Part shown: positions 43,201 through 51,863 of the stretch, piece by piece
Layout: every line of letters starts with the position of its first letter
Numbering within the stretch: position 1 is the stretch's first letter
From: Chromobacterium fluminis
GTDB taxonomy: Bacteria; Pseudomonadota; Gammaproteobacteria; Burkholderiales; Chromobacteriaceae
Assembly: GCF_011602385.1 (NCBI RefSeq)
Contig: NZ_JAAOMA010000013.1
Coordinates: forward strand, 1-64,000
Reading direction: 5' to 3'
DNA: 64,000 bases
Translations under genes and position numbers: made by a program
The notes under the pieces: model-generated
The model's database searches: none
Seen by the model: only the letters and a program-made list of their open reading frames with translations
Told to the model about the DNA's origin: nothing

Positions 43201-45308
43201 CTGTATTCGAAGCGACGGGCGTCGCCTACCGATGCCGACCTGCGCAGGGTCTGCGGCGTGCCGGCCCACACCTCAACGGTGTAGTTTGCGGCGCCGTCGA
43301 CGGGGTTCCATTTGATCTTGCAGCTGCGGCCGATGAAAGGTTGCTCCAGCGCCAGGCCGGTGACATCCGCCAACGGCGCGCCGGTGATCTGGTAGGTCAC
43401 CGGGGTCAGCGTGGACAGGTCTTCTACGCCGCCACCGTGAATGTTGAACGACTGGAACTTGATGTAGACGGTCTTCCCGACCTTGGCCTTGTCGTATGGG
43501 AACTTGGCCAGGGCCTGGTCCAGCCGGGCAAACTTACTGCCGGCCGCATGGCTGCTGATGACGGTGCCGTGAGCGCCACGCACCAGATAGCCCAGGTCGT
43601 ATTGATTCGGCGCGGTCAGCGTCGCGTCGCGGTATGCCAACAGCTCACCATCAACATAGCAGAGGGTAACCAGCTCTTCGGCGTTCTGCTGGGTTGCCGC
43701 AAGCAGCGCGCCGCCGGACACGGACAAGTCAACGCGGAGGTTGTTGACGGTGTCAACGCCAGGGCCATTGTCCAGCTTGGAGGCAAGCACGCCATGGCGC
43801 GAGCGGCCAACAATACGACCGATGCGCAGATAGGTGGCGTTGTCGTCGGACACCCAAACGTCGCAGCCGCCCCAGTTCTTGCCGCCGGAGGTGGCAATCC
43901 AGATCTGCGGCGCGCCGGCCAGCGACAGCGGCGGCTCGAAGATAACGGGCTGGCTCACCGGGCCGGCAGGCATGTTGTAGTTCGACGAATACCCATCCCC
44001 GTTTTGCGTCGGATAGCGGGTAGCGCCAACAGAACCCAGCGGCACTTCTTCGGCGCGCACCAGCAGCTCGCCGTCTTCGTCTTCCTCGATCTCGGTAATC
44101 CGGACGGGGGTCTTGTCCAGGCCAAGCGCCGCATCGGTCAGGGTCACGAGGTCGGTCGGCTCAAGCAGGGCATACTTCCAGCCCAGGCGGAATTCGTAGC
44201 TGTTCCGGACGTACAGGCTGCGCTGCAGGATCTGTTGAGCGACCAGACGAGCGACGCCGGCGTCGGCGACTTCATGCAGCTCGACTTCGAGCGTGCGAAG
44301 TCCGAACTGCTCGATGCTGGCCTGATCCTTGGCCTCGGCCACTTCCTCGTTGTAGCTGTTGCCGCGGTTGAAGAACTTCACGCGCACCGAGTTATGAGCA
44401 TCGGATGCGGCAGCACGGGTGCAGAGGATCGGGTCTTCGCTGCCGCTGGCCAGGAAGTCGTCATCGGTCAGGTCGTAGACCGGGGTCATGTTCGGGGTGA
44501 AGGTGACGCCGTTGCCGGATGCCGCCGTGTCGGAATAGGGCACGACCTTGATCTTGCCCTCGCTGAAGTACACGCCGCTGTTGGTCAGACGGAACAGGCG
44601 CGCAAGGATCTCGTGCGCGGGCTCTTGCTCGGTGTACGCCGGAGAAATGAACAGTCCGTTCGCGATGCAGAAATCGGAGAAAGGCTTGAGGTCGCCGAAT
44701 TTGGACGCAGGTACGCCGGCGCCGTAATAGGGGTTCGTGCTGAAGTCGATCACAACGTCGCGCGGGTTGGCGTCGCGGATGTCGTTGGAGAAGCCGAAGC
44801 CGCTGTCGATCTCGAACGTCATGTTCGGCAACGTCGGATCTTCACCCAGCTCAAAGACGCCGGTGCCAACATAGGCAGTGCCGCGGTATGCCAGAGCCTG
44901 GTCAGGATGGCGGCTTTGGACATAGCCCATGGGCTGCTGGCTGTAGCTGCCATTGAACTGGGACAGGTTCCAGTGATCGATGGTGCCGACCTTCTTGCCG
45001 ACCCAGGAGTTTGTGACGCTGCGCACCGGGCCCTCGCACAAGCCGAGCTGTATAGCGACTTGGTAGGTATACGAGATCGATTCGACGGTCGTGCCGCCGC
45101 CACCGCCGCCTTTGCCGCCGGCGCTTTGTGTGCTGCGGCGCTCAATCGATATGAAGTCGCTGTACCAGATCACGTTGGACGCAACGCGAGCCTTGCCGTA
45201 GAGCAAGGGTATGGCCCGGCCATAGGCAGAGGTCTGCATGCGCAGGCTGGACACGACCGGGGCGCTGGTCGAAATCTTGGTGCCGCCCCCTCCAAACATT
45301 CCACCCAT
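40254..45308 (-). CDS. tail tip (J-like) host-specificity protein
   Basis: This 1684-aa protein is the largest in the prophage and ends the tail-tip module. Its N-terminal half resembles the J/GTA ORFG15 tip fold (phage tail protein 3 type: ...LRMQTSAYGRAIPLLYGKARVASNVIW, later EEVPLGSVG). Fibronectin-like repeats follow (about 640-870). Its C-terminus has repeated ITA/xDK steps (GAITTDKVAANAVTADKI, AANQITATHIV...) typical of host-binding tips. GGAG lies eight bases before the ATG at 45308; TTG at 45323 is an upstream alternative. Confidence 0.9.
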   Translation of the reverse strand: MGGMFGGGGTKISTSAPVVSSLRMQTSAYGRAIPLLYGKARVASNVIWYSDFISIERRSTQSAGGKGGGGGGTTVESISYTYQVAIQLGLCEGPVRSVTNSWVGKKVGTIDHWNLSQFNGSYSQQPMGYVQSRHPDQALAYRGTAYVGTGVFELGEDPTLPNMTFEIDSGFGFSNDIRDANPRDVVIDFSTNPYYGAGVPASKFGDLKPFSDFCIANGLFISPAYTEQEPAHEILARLFRLTNSGVYFSEGKIKVVPYSDTAASGNGVTFTPNMTPVYDLTDDDFLASGSEDPILCTRAAASDAHNSVRVKFFNRGNSYNEEVAEAKDQASIEQFGLRTLEVELHEVADAGVARLVAQQILQRSLYVRNSYEFRLGWKYALLEPTDLVTLTDAALGLDKTPVRITEIEEDEDGELLVRAEEVPLGSVGATRYPTQNGDGYSSNYNMPAGPVSQPVIFEPPLSLAGAPQIWIATSGGKNWGGCDVWVSDDNATYLRIGRIVGRSRHGVLASKLDNGPGVDTVNNLRVDLSVSGGALLAATQQNAEELVTLCYVDGELLAYRDATLTAPNQYDLGYLVRGAHGTVISSHAAGSKFARLDQALAKFPYDKAKVGKTVYIKFQSFNIHGGGVEDLSTLTPVTYQITGAPLADVTGLALEQPFIGRSCKIKWNPVDGAANYTVEVWAGTPQTLRRSASVGDARRFEYSWEDGKADGGPWRQLVFRVRATSQTGASGNWATLVASNPVPAVLTGVSVNPGFKSAFFSCNQPADTDITGIRIWMSATSGFSPADDCLVYDGPDFFTTLYKLWSGAELAAGTTYYVKAAAYDSFGKDGLNISSEVAVTPVSVAGGIKPGEIEAEMIKAIDASKVVGTLKDWQIDAINALKITGQLGDAQVSGLSVEKLVGQVKLAQLAGDVQGPLNSAVSTANQALVKANESASATTVQKLQAAVGQRRRMLLRSSGFNDPQRDSGLWVDDVKVLAGGLGYTLATINEAGNVVASAKFDFQSDESAQAAANWLNAVPTGTSVFVYTDEDAWARRLKSGFPDALYRVGASKAIFGNPAFKSRSAYLLVGRAGVGEGSGFEMYAGKIFNDPASRVELKFDWLNGSPMGLGNNALGSLLQTNVDSALTRVSWVEAAMNDKAAASDLTSLRSEFAGNKATVDERLTTLADKSQALSSNVETVNARVGTTEASVTQIQQAQATLDGKVSSKWGVVLGAAQSDGRQKLAGIQAFNDGTVSQFVITADQLLINPGESLIPDPNYYQLDWWGRPGNLIEVDTAAGWARSTRRLRLEVGSQNESISNKFVLEPDATYRLEVEIYGNSAQGGIAVMLHMPGVSWWSFDGGGNDVYLTMSQSGNRTFSSTVKIPRSITFNWGQIRIKHSITSGSYVIGLISVTRVSGSTLIENGAITTDKVAANAVTADKIAANQITATHIVVGSLTGDRLAANSITGDKVQAGAITANHIDSRGLTIKDTAGNIIFGAGQNLDVNRVAGLGSLARKSQVAASDMAVGQLSAITANIGEVTAGIMYSNDRQKYFNLDPSRSPAMMFVPGAVQINFDGSGYFARTIVSAPDVRASGVAWVNSGWVGGSGTWTTFIDTGVNLPSGWSTASSDMFQASATIAGGNSQSGGAMGYTSVEVVHGDGLLAGAANSPIDNRMYIKFTWNGAGTSGGVINITRIDWKLVRV

Positions 45309-45310
45309 GC

Positions 45311-45748
45311 TTATTTCTCCCAAATCGAATAGAAGCCGACCTGCCTGTCTTGTAGGCGCGGGGTGTTCTCCGCGTCGGTCAGCACCACGCCCTCGCCGAC
45401 GTAGGCGTGCAGGATGGTGGGCCAGTCAATGACGATCGCGCCGTGGCTGATGCAGCGGCCGAACTTGTAGACCACGATGTCGCCGGGCTGAGGCGTTTCC
45501 ACCGGCCTGGCGTATTCCTCAACCCAGCGGAGATATCGCTCCTCACCGCGGTGCAGGTGCCAGTCCATCGGGTAGGGGCGCGGGTCAATGTCGGGAAGCA
45601 GGCCGCAGGCATGAAAGACGCGGATCAGCAGGAAGGCGCAGTCGGCGCCGGCTCCCTTGACGTTGCCCTGGTGGTGGTATGGCGTGTTCAGCCAGGTCAT
45701 GGCCTCGGCCACCACGGCGGCACGCTGTTTTTGCTCGGTTTTGTGCAT
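45311..45748 (-). CDS. NlpC/P60 tail-tip peptidase
   Basis: The 145-aa protein has the catalytic cysteine in GADCAFLLIRVF near residue 40 and the histidine in RCISHGAIVI near residue 100, the Cys-His dyad of NlpC/P60. In tail-tip modules the family (lambda K C-terminal, GTA g14) cuts peptidoglycan for DNA entry. The gene lies directly before the J-like gene, as in GTA and lambda-like tails. An in-frame TTG at 45760 exists; I use the ATG at 45748. Confidence 0.88.
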   Translation of the reverse strand: MHKTEQKQRAAVVAEAMTWLNTPYHHQGNVKGAGADCAFLLIRVFHACGLLPDIDPRPYPMDWHLHRGEERYLRWVEEYARPVETPQPGDIVVYKFGRCISHGAIVIDWPTILHAYVGEGVVLTDAENTPRLQDRQVGFYSIWEK

Positions 45749-45760
45749 GGCGATCGGCAA

Positions 45761-45785
45761 TAAAAAAAGCGCCCGGAGGCGCTTT
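45761..45785 (-). terminator. terminator after the 65-aa gene
   Basis: AAAGCGCC pairs with GGCGCTTT around a 4-nt loop. On the minus strand it is followed by a run of T and then ATTGCC. It separates the small gene at 45805 from the NlpC/P60 gene, so downstream tail-tip genes need read-through or antitermination. Confidence 0.8.
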
Positions 45786-45804
45786 GTTGAAAAAGGAAGT
45801 GCGG

Positions 45805-46002
45805 TTATCGCGGACGCATGATCATTTGTTGGGCCATTGAGATATATTGATTCCCTCCGATATCCCGATCATCTGGGATGATGAAGGCTTGCCCGTGCAT
45901 CTCCCACCCTTCTCTGATATGGGAGTTCACCAAGCTTTCGAGAGAGGCCACCGCATCTTCGGGGCCAAGACCACCGCCTAAAACGATTTTCATTTCAATC
46001 AT
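45805..46002 (-). CDS. small phage protein of unknown function
   Basis: A 65-aa frame with GGAAAG six bases before its ATG. The sequence (IEMKIVLGGGLGPEDAVASLESLVNSHIREGWEMHGQ) looks like a small alpha/beta unit. It is inserted between DUF2163 and NlpC/P60 genes, with a terminator right after it, so it may be a moron. I do not recognise the family. Confidence 0.6.
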   Translation of the reverse strand: MIEMKIVLGGGLGPEDAVASLESLVNSHIREGWEMHGQAFIIPDDRDIGGNQYISMAQQMIMRPR

Positions 46003-46033
46003 GTTCAACTTTCCTTTTTACCCAGAATGCGTA

Positions 46034-46888
46034 TTACAGCACAGTCTCCGGCGCCGGAACATACGGATGGCCGCGGAAGTTGATCACGTTGTTGAACTTG
46101 GACTGGCAGGTTGCCTTGGTCTTGTCGCAGCCGGGATAGATCGTGAAGCTGTCGCCCGGGTTGCACTGCATTACCAGCGGGGCGGACAGCGTCACAACGC
46201 CGGGGCTGTAGTCTTTCACAGACCGGATCACGCCGGCATTCGGGCCGCTGTTGAAGCGGATGGTCCCCAGCGAGAAATAGCCGGCAGCCTGAGTCAGCGA
46301 GCAGTTGATCCGGTTGACGGTGCTGCCACCGTTGACGGTACTGTTGATGGCAAATGCCTCCTTCGAGATGCCGCAACCGCCCTGGTGCAGGGTATGAAGG
46401 CAACCAGGCTGATAGAGGTTGCGCGGCATCTGGGTGTCCAGCAGCTCCAGTTCGGATTTCACCGTCAAGCGCAGTTCCGTGCGGCTCGGCTTCACGTCGG
46501 CGATGCGCCCCTCGAAAAGGAGGATGCTGCCGGCACTGGTATCGGTCCAGTCGGTCGCAAACACGCGCTCCAGGCGCACGGCCGCAGCATCAAGCGCGCC
46601 GACGCGCGCGGCGTGTAGCCACGGCACGCCGTTGATCGTGTGGGTGCTGTCCGCGTACAGGGTCAGGTCGAGCGTGTCCACTTCCAGGCCCAGAGTCAGG
46701 CGCGTGCGGCCGCGCTTGAATAGCGGCCCTTTGCACGAAAACGACTGCCCATTGACGGCAAGGTCCACGTCGGCGCTCGTGTACCGGACAATGGCGCCGC
46801 CGACCAGCGTGAAGGTGTACAGATCGGCCATGAAAAAAGCCCTGCCGGAATTCAGCAGGGCCTGCAGGGCAGGGCTTGCATTGCGCAT
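46034..46888 (-). CDS. DUF2163 tail-tip hub protein
   Basis: The 284-aa product matches the DUF2163/TIGR02218 family, equivalent to GTA ORFG13 and lambda L in order. It starts RNASPALQALLNSG. The C-terminal part has several cysteines (CLHTLHQGGCGIS, PGCDKTKATC) that in related hub proteins hold an iron-sulphur cluster. A CQSKFNNVINFRGHPYVP ending is typical. It overlaps nothing but starts 4 nt after the DUF2460 gene. Confidence 0.88.
   Translation of the reverse strand: MRNASPALQALLNSGRAFFMADLYTFTLVGGAIVRYTSADVDLAVNGQSFSCKGPLFKRGRTRLTLGLEVDTLDLTLYADSTHTINGVPWLHAARVGALDAAAVRLERVFATDWTDTSAGSILLFEGRIADVKPSRTELRLTVKSELELLDTQMPRNLYQPGCLHTLHQGGCGISKEAFAINSTVNGGSTVNRINCSLTQAAGYFSLGTIRFNSGPNAGVIRSVKDYSPGVVTLSAPLVMQCNPGDSFTIYPGCDKTKATCQSKFNNVINFRGHPYVPAPETVL
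46833..46861 (-). terminator. terminator-like hairpin inside the DUF2163 gene
   Basis: GCCCTGC (46839-46845) pairs with GCAGGGC (46855-46861) with a 9-nt loop, and on the minus strand six T follow. It falls within the first twenty codons of the DUF2163 gene. Confidence 0.4.
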
Positions 46889-46891
46889 GTG

Positions 46892-47488
46892 TCAGACCTT
46901 ATTTCCAGTCGCCCCCACGAGCTCGCACTTCTTGAACTCCCAGAGCTGTTGCATGAATTTTGAGAAATCGGCGGAGTCGTCTTTGAAGCGGCACCGGTAG
47001 TAGTAGCTCCCCGTCCACGTCACATCCTGGCCAGGCCCTGGCGCCGGGTTGAAGACGAGGATGCCGGTAGGCGTGACGGTGTAGTCCCGGCCCTGGACCT
47101 TCGCCGCGCCGCCGACACGGACCTCGGTTATCGTGTTGACGTTCTCGACTGGCTCGATGAAGCTGCCGCAGGGGCGAAGCAGCTGGAACAGGTTGCGATT
47201 GCCGTCGCCGGCGGCGATCCGATAGTCCGTCACCTGGCAGTCATCAGGGTCCGTGAACAGGAACGAGTCCCACGCGCCGCGCCGCGCCAGGAAGAAGCCC
47301 AGCAGCTGCTGGAATTCGTCAGCGCGCAGGAACTCGAATGACAGCCGGATCGTGTACGTGGGGTAGGCGGTCAAGGACGCTCGCAGCTCTCTACCGCTGG
47401 CGGCGCGCTGAATGCGCGTCGTGAACTGCGGAGCCTTGACCACCCCCCAGGCCAAGCCGGGGAAGGTTGGGAAGATGGCGTTCGACAT
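46892..47488 (-). CDS. DUF2460 distal tail protein
   Basis: The 198-aa protein matches DUF2460/TIGR02217, equivalent in place to GTA ORFG12 and lambda M. It starts SNAIFPTFPGLAWGVVKAPQFTT and has ARRGAWDSFLFTDPDDC and YTVTPTGILVFNPAPGPG. It forms part of the ring between the tube and tip. It overlaps the preceding gene stop by ATGA. Confidence 0.88.
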   Translation of the reverse strand: MSNAIFPTFPGLAWGVVKAPQFTTRIQRAASGRELRASLTAYPTYTIRLSFEFLRADEFQQLLGFFLARRGAWDSFLFTDPDDCQVTDYRIAAGDGNRNLFQLLRPCGSFIEPVENVNTITEVRVGGAAKVQGRDYTVTPTGILVFNPAPGPGQDVTWTGSYYYRCRFKDDSADFSKFMQQLWEFKKCELVGATGNKV

Positions 47489-47781
47489 CAGCGCGCCCCA
47501 TGCTGGTACAGCTCGATATAAGCCTTGGAGAGACTGAACAGCAGCTTGGCGGTGTTCTCTTGGTGAAAGGCATTAATCGTTTCAGCGGCTTCTGCCATGC
47601 CATCAGGCACCGGGACGGGTAATGTTTGCGCAAGAGCGTGGTAGTCGGCCTTCAAGCGGCGTACAACAAAGCCGAAAAGATCCTGGTCGCCGCCGCCCTC
47701 AAGGATCACCTCACGCAGCAAACGCTCAATTCCTGCCCAATCACGGGCAGCATGGCTAGGGAAGGTGATGACGTTGCTCAT
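47488..47781 (-). CDS. small protein between tape measure and tail-tip genes
   Basis: A 97-aa helical protein (VITFPSHAARDWAGIERLLREVIL...) with overlaps at both ends (4 nt with the tape measure gene and with the DUF2460 gene). The location fits a small tail assembly factor. I do not recognise the family. Confidence 0.75.
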   Translation of the reverse strand: MSNVITFPSHAARDWAGIERLLREVILEGGGDQDLFGFVVRRLKADYHALAQTLPVPVPDGMAEAAETINAFHQENTAKLLFSLSKAYIELYQHGAR

Positions 47782-50700
47782 GGCTTGCTCCTTGCAAAGT
47801 TGCGATGTTGTTTTTCCAGCGCCCGCATAATCTTCCGGGCATTGTCGTCGATATCCTGCTGGGTCAGTTTGCCGCTGTGGTCGTTGTAGGTCACCTGGAA
47901 AACCGAAGAGGGAGAGGCGGGTTCTTCGCCGCTGCCGGCGCCACCGCCACGGCCTGCCAGCCCACGAATTACAGCCGCCTCACCGCGCGGCAGCACCATT
48001 TCCTCTTCGTGCAGTTGGGTCATCGGGTTGACGCCTCGCGGAATGCTGTAGCCTCCGCGTGCGGATTTGACCCTGCTTGCGATTCCAGATACGGCTGCAA
48101 AGGCCGCCGCACCAGCGCCAACAGCAAGGACTGGTCCGACATAGGGGATTCCGACGATTGCCTTGAATGCTGAGGCCATGGCCTCCCAGGCGCTGAGCAT
48201 GATGGACTTCACCGCTTCCATTGCCTTGAGTCCCAGGCGCGCGAGCGTGCCGGTTGCCGTCGCCCCAGTTCGAGCCGCCTCGCCCGCGGCGACTGCGCCG
48301 GTTTTGACGGTTTCCCCCGTTGCGGTGGCGGCGGCGTCCGCCTTGATCAGGCCCAGTTTGATCGCCAGCTTCTTGGTAAGCCATCCCTGCTCGATGGCGA
48401 ACAAGGCTGCATGATGAGCGCTTTCTTGGGCTATTTCCCGTGTGTATTTTCCGGCAAGTTCGGCGGCTGGCCTCAACACCAAGTTTTGCACCATGATGCG
48501 CCCAATCTCTGCCCAAACACCCTGAATTGCTTGCTTGAACGACAGGGTGCCTTGCAGCATCCGTTGAAGTCCGTCCTCGTACATGCTGCTCGTGTCGTCC
48601 TCCGCACCCTGCCAGCGGTCGTATCCCGGTTTTGCGGATGCGCCCCTGATCTCCGCAAGCCTGGCCTGGTGCTGGATTTCGGCCTGCTCCCGCTCCTGAT
48701 GCAGTCGGTAGACCTCAGCGATGTTGTGGTCCGGGTCGCGCTCCAGTGCCGCGATGCGCTGGTCAAGGAATGACTGCTTGATCTCAAGCCGGCGCTGCTC
48801 GAAAGCAATCAGTGCTGATTCCTGTTCTTGAGCCGACATCCCAAGCATTTCGGCTTCGCGCTGGTAGGCGGCTTCATCGATCTGCAAGGCAGTGTCTTGC
48901 GCTTGCCGGCGCGCGTCCATTTGCGCCTGCTCCAGTTCCTTCGCATTGCGGTCGCCCTCGCGCTGTATTGCCAGCAGCGCATGGGTGTGTTGGCGCACGA
49001 CCTGCTCGCGCTCTTTGCTGCCCGCCTTGGTCAGCGCCAGCTTCTGCTGCCAGAAATCCGCCTCCGCCTGGGCAGAAAGCTTGCTCCCAGCCATTTCGGC
49101 ATCAAGGCGTTTCGAGTCGAGTTCGTTGTTCCACTCGCTGAGGCGCGACTCCTCCTTCGGCTTACGCTTTTTCTTCTCCTTCTCGTCGAGCAGCTTCGGC
49201 GGGCCGCTGGCGGTGCTGTCGCCCTTTTTCTCCTCTTGCTGCTTGCGCCACTCCGGATCTTCCCCCTTGTACTTGTCCAAGATTGGCTGGTAGGCATTTT
49301 GGGCCTGAGTTTTCTGGACGTCGTCCAAGCCTTTCTGGTAAAGCAGCATCCGGCCGCGGGCCTCATCCTCGGCTGCGCCGAGTGCGCGCTGGTCAACGGT
49401 CAGGTTGCCGCCGGATGTCTGCCGCTTCAGCTTGAGGCGGTTGTATTCGTCCGTGGCCTCCTTCAGCCCTTGGCGCATGCGCGAGACGTCGACATCGGAC
49501 AGCGCTTGCTTGATGTCGTCGGCTGCCTTGCGCGACTTGGCCGCGGCGTTGCCGGCGGCGGCCGCGACGTCGTCCCAGTGGGTCACCAGGGCGACAAGCG
49601 CCATGATGGCGATGCCGACAGGACCGCCGAGCGCGGTCATGACCGTGGAGAAGCCGCGCGCCGCCAGGCCGGCAACGGTTGTTGCACGTTCGAAAGCGAC
49701 CTGGGCAACGGTGGCGGCTTTCGTGCTGGCAGTGGCCGCCGTATTGGCGCGGCCCAGGGCCTCAGTTGCGGTCGCCGCACGGGCAACTGCTGCGTTTCTA
49801 GCGGCCAGGGCTGCGGTCAGCTCGGTCTGGGCCTGCGCAGTCAATCGGGTGCGCGCCGCCAGGTCTGTTTCGGCTTTTGCAGAACGAAGGGCCGCTTGCC
49901 AGCTCTCCGCCTGGGCTGCGGCTCGCTGGAGCTCCGCGCGCGCGGCGGTGTTCTCGCTCTCAGCCAGCAGCAGAGCCTGCTTTGCTGCGACGCTGGTAGC
50001 ATTTGCGGATGCCAGATCCGCGGCAGCCTTCTCCTTCGCGGCGGCCATCCCAGCAACGCGCGCGCGCATCTCGTCTGTCAACTGGCTGACCATGTTGCTG
50101 CCGGCCTGGGCCGCCTTCAGGGTCACATAGGCGCCGGCCAGGAACTTGATCTGGTCGCCATATTCCGAAACAAACTGCTTGGCGCTGGCCATGCCGCTGC
50201 CGACCGCCTTGATGCTTTCGGCAAGCTCGGAGCTCCAGCGGGCAAGGGTGCCATTGCTTTCGAGCTTTTCGAACTCGGCGTTCATCTCGGACATCATCGA
50301 CTTCAGAGGATCGAGCGCACCGTCTTTGCGCAGGCGGTTCAGCGCGCCTTCGATGTTGTCGATGAAGTTCGACCACATGCCGCCCAGGCTCTTCATCTGG
50401 GCTTCCGCTGCGCCTTCGGACGAACGCCCCATTTCGTCGATCAGGGCCTTCAGCACATCACGACCGAGCCGGCCTTTTGAGGAGAGCTCTTGGACTTCCG
50501 CTGTGGTCTTGCCGAGCACCTTTGACAGCATGTCCCAGACTGGGACGCCGGCTTCCAGCAGCTGCATCGCCTCTTCGCCCTGCAGCTTGCCCTTCGTCCA
50601 GGCTTGGCCGAGGCCGAGGGATATCCGTTGCAGCGTCTCGAAGCCTCCGCCAGTCTGCGCCGCGCGGTCGGCGATCGACTTCATCGCGCCGCCCATGGGG

Positions 50701-51065
50701 TCGATGCCCATGTTCTTCAGCAGCATGAAAGACTGGGTGACCTCGTTGACCTGATACGGCGTGTCTTTGGCAAACTGCTGAATCCAGGCGAACGCCTCCT
50801 GGCCTTTGCCGACGCTGCCCATCACCGAGTTGAGCCGGATCTCCAACTGTTCGAAATTGGACATGACGCCAACGGCCTGCCGGCCAAGCATCGCAAGGCC
50901 AGCGCCGCCGGCCAGGCCGATGACGCTGTTGAACATATTGCCGATGCCGTCGAGCTGGCGGCGGATATCGGACATCGAGTCCGCGATAACTCGGGTTGCC
51001 CGGCCCATGCCGGCTTCCAGATCGCTCGTGCGCGAGCCAATCCGAACTTCGATATCGTTGCTCAT
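47778..51065 (-). CDS. tape measure protein
   Basis: This 1095-aa protein sets tail length. The N-terminus carries a TP901-type tape measure domain (about 60-260, FAWIQQFAKDTPYQVNEVTQSFMLL and GEEAMQLLEAGVPVWDMLSKVLG). A long alanine-rich helical stretch (about 330-470), hydrophobic segments near 480-500 and 960-1020, and a coiled middle (about 640-760) follow. By the usual 1.5 A per residue rule its length suggests a tail near 160 nm; that is an estimate. It follows the endolysin gene and a strong terminator. Confidence 0.93.
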   Translation of the reverse strand: MSNDIEVRIGSRTSDLEAGMGRATRVIADSMSDIRRQLDGIGNMFNSVIGLAGGAGLAMLGRQAVGVMSNFEQLEIRLNSVMGSVGKGQEAFAWIQQFAKDTPYQVNEVTQSFMLLKNMGIDPMGGAMKSIADRAAQTGGGFETLQRISLGLGQAWTKGKLQGEEAMQLLEAGVPVWDMLSKVLGKTTAEVQELSSKGRLGRDVLKALIDEMGRSSEGAAEAQMKSLGGMWSNFIDNIEGALNRLRKDGALDPLKSMMSEMNAEFEKLESNGTLARWSSELAESIKAVGSGMASAKQFVSEYGDQIKFLAGAYVTLKAAQAGSNMVSQLTDEMRARVAGMAAAKEKAAADLASANATSVAAKQALLLAESENTAARAELQRAAAQAESWQAALRSAKAETDLAARTRLTAQAQTELTAALAARNAAVARAATATEALGRANTAATASTKAATVAQVAFERATTVAGLAARGFSTVMTALGGPVGIAIMALVALVTHWDDVAAAAGNAAAKSRKAADDIKQALSDVDVSRMRQGLKEATDEYNRLKLKRQTSGGNLTVDQRALGAAEDEARGRMLLYQKGLDDVQKTQAQNAYQPILDKYKGEDPEWRKQQEEKKGDSTASGPPKLLDEKEKKKRKPKEESRLSEWNNELDSKRLDAEMAGSKLSAQAEADFWQQKLALTKAGSKEREQVVRQHTHALLAIQREGDRNAKELEQAQMDARRQAQDTALQIDEAAYQREAEMLGMSAQEQESALIAFEQRRLEIKQSFLDQRIAALERDPDHNIAEVYRLHQEREQAEIQHQARLAEIRGASAKPGYDRWQGAEDDTSSMYEDGLQRMLQGTLSFKQAIQGVWAEIGRIMVQNLVLRPAAELAGKYTREIAQESAHHAALFAIEQGWLTKKLAIKLGLIKADAAATATGETVKTGAVAAGEAARTGATATGTLARLGLKAMEAVKSIMLSAWEAMASAFKAIVGIPYVGPVLAVGAGAAAFAAVSGIASRVKSARGGYSIPRGVNPMTQLHEEEMVLPRGEAAVIRGLAGRGGGAGSGEEPASPSSVFQVTYNDHSGKLTQQDIDDNARKIMRALEKQHRNFARSKP

Positions 51066-51073
51066 CTAGACCA

Positions 51074-51105
51074 CCAAAAAGAAAAAGGCCGCTGGTTAAG
51101 CGGCC
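51074..51105 (-). terminator. strong terminator between lysis genes and tape measure
   Basis: GGCCGCT (51087-51093) pairs with AGCGGCC (51099-51105) over the endolysin stop, and on the minus strand TTTTTCTTTTT follows. Confidence 0.85.
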
Positions 51106-51527
51106 TGAAAGAGGGATTGCTCGGCTGCGCGGCGCCGGGTGAGGCCGGGCAGCTCCTTGCCGCCGGCCTTGTTCCAGCGTGGGAACTGGGCGGCCGCGCC
51201 GGCGTAGTCGCCCGCGTTCAGCAATCGCAGCAGCGTAGAGCCTTGCAGCGCGCCGAGACCCAGGTTGAAGCTGAAGCAGACCAGCGCATCGAACTGGTTT
51301 TGGTTCAGCGGCACCTTGACCAGCCGCGCGACACCGGCTTCAAATCGCTCCAAGTCGCGCGCCAGCAGCGCGTCGGCCTGCGCCTGGGTGATGACTTGTC
51401 CAGGCGTAACGTCCGGGCCGGTGTGGCCGTAGCCGTTCGTCCAGATGCCGGCCGGGCATTTGTATGCGACCAGCTTCAGGCCCTCGGAACTCTTCACCAG
51501 CGTGATTCCTGCATCGCTTGTTTTCAT
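51096..51527 (-). CDS. phage endolysin (glycoside hydrolase 24-type lysozyme)
   Basis: The 143-aa muramidase starts KTSDAGITLVKSSEGLKLVAY with the catalytic Glu in SSEGLKL (E15), followed by GYGHT(G)PDV, which holds the Asp/Thr of the GH24 triad. It cuts peptidoglycan after the holin opens the membrane. No signal-anchor is present, so it relies on the holin. The start overlaps the holin stop. The frame is open to 51566, but the conserved N-terminus starts at 51527. Confidence 0.92.
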   Translation of the reverse strand: MKTSDAGITLVKSSEGLKLVAYKCPAGIWTNGYGHTGPDVTPGQVITQAQADALLARDLERFEAGVARLVKVPLNQNQFDALVCFSFNLGLGALQGSTLLRLLNAGDYAGAAAQFPRWNKAGGKELPGLTRRRAAEQSLFQAA

Positions 51528-51808
51528 GGTTTTTGCTCCAATTGGTTGACCCGGGTCTTCAGCCACGCTTCCAGGAACTGGGCGCCAAGGATGCCCAGCG
51601 CGCTGCCCACGCCAATGAGGGCAGGCAGAGGAATGGTAGGAAATTGCGCCAGCACGACGCCGGCAACGGTGGACGTCGCGCCGCCCAGGATGGCCCGGCC
51701 CAGCGCCAGGCGGCCGGTGATCTTTTCCGAGCTCACGAGCAGCTTGCCCAGGCCAATTACGGCGCCGATTACGACCAAGTACAGAACACCTTTCTCGTGC
51801 TCCTGCAT
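51524..51808 (-). CDS. phage holin
   Basis: The 94-aa protein has two or three hydrophobic segments (about 7-24, 38-55, 58-80) with a charged C-terminus (KTRVNQLEQKP). AAGGAA lies close to the ATG. It overlaps the endolysin start by 4 nt, so the two are coupled. Family assignment among holin groups is not certain. Confidence 0.82.
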   Translation of the reverse strand: MQEHEKGVLYLVVIGAVIGLGKLLVSSEKITGRLALGRAILGGATSTVAGVVLAQFPTIPLPALIGVGSALGILGAQFLEAWLKTRVNQLEQKP

Positions 51809-51825
51809 GATGGTTCCTTGAATAG

Positions 51826-51848
51826 AAAAACCCGCCGGGAGGCGGGTT
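51826..51848 (-). terminator. terminator after the membrane moron
   Basis: AACCCGCC (51829-51836) pairs with GGCGGGTT (51841-51848) around GGGA, with a TTTTTC tract on the minus strand. It bounds the moron on its 3' side. Confidence 0.85.
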
Positions 51849-51863
51849 TGATTAACAAAAAAA

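Noticed and set aside
43341..45332. 663-codon + strand frame antisense to the tail-tip gene
   Set aside because: All strong phage genes here are on the minus strand; the frame follows codon bias of the opposite strand and has no motif.
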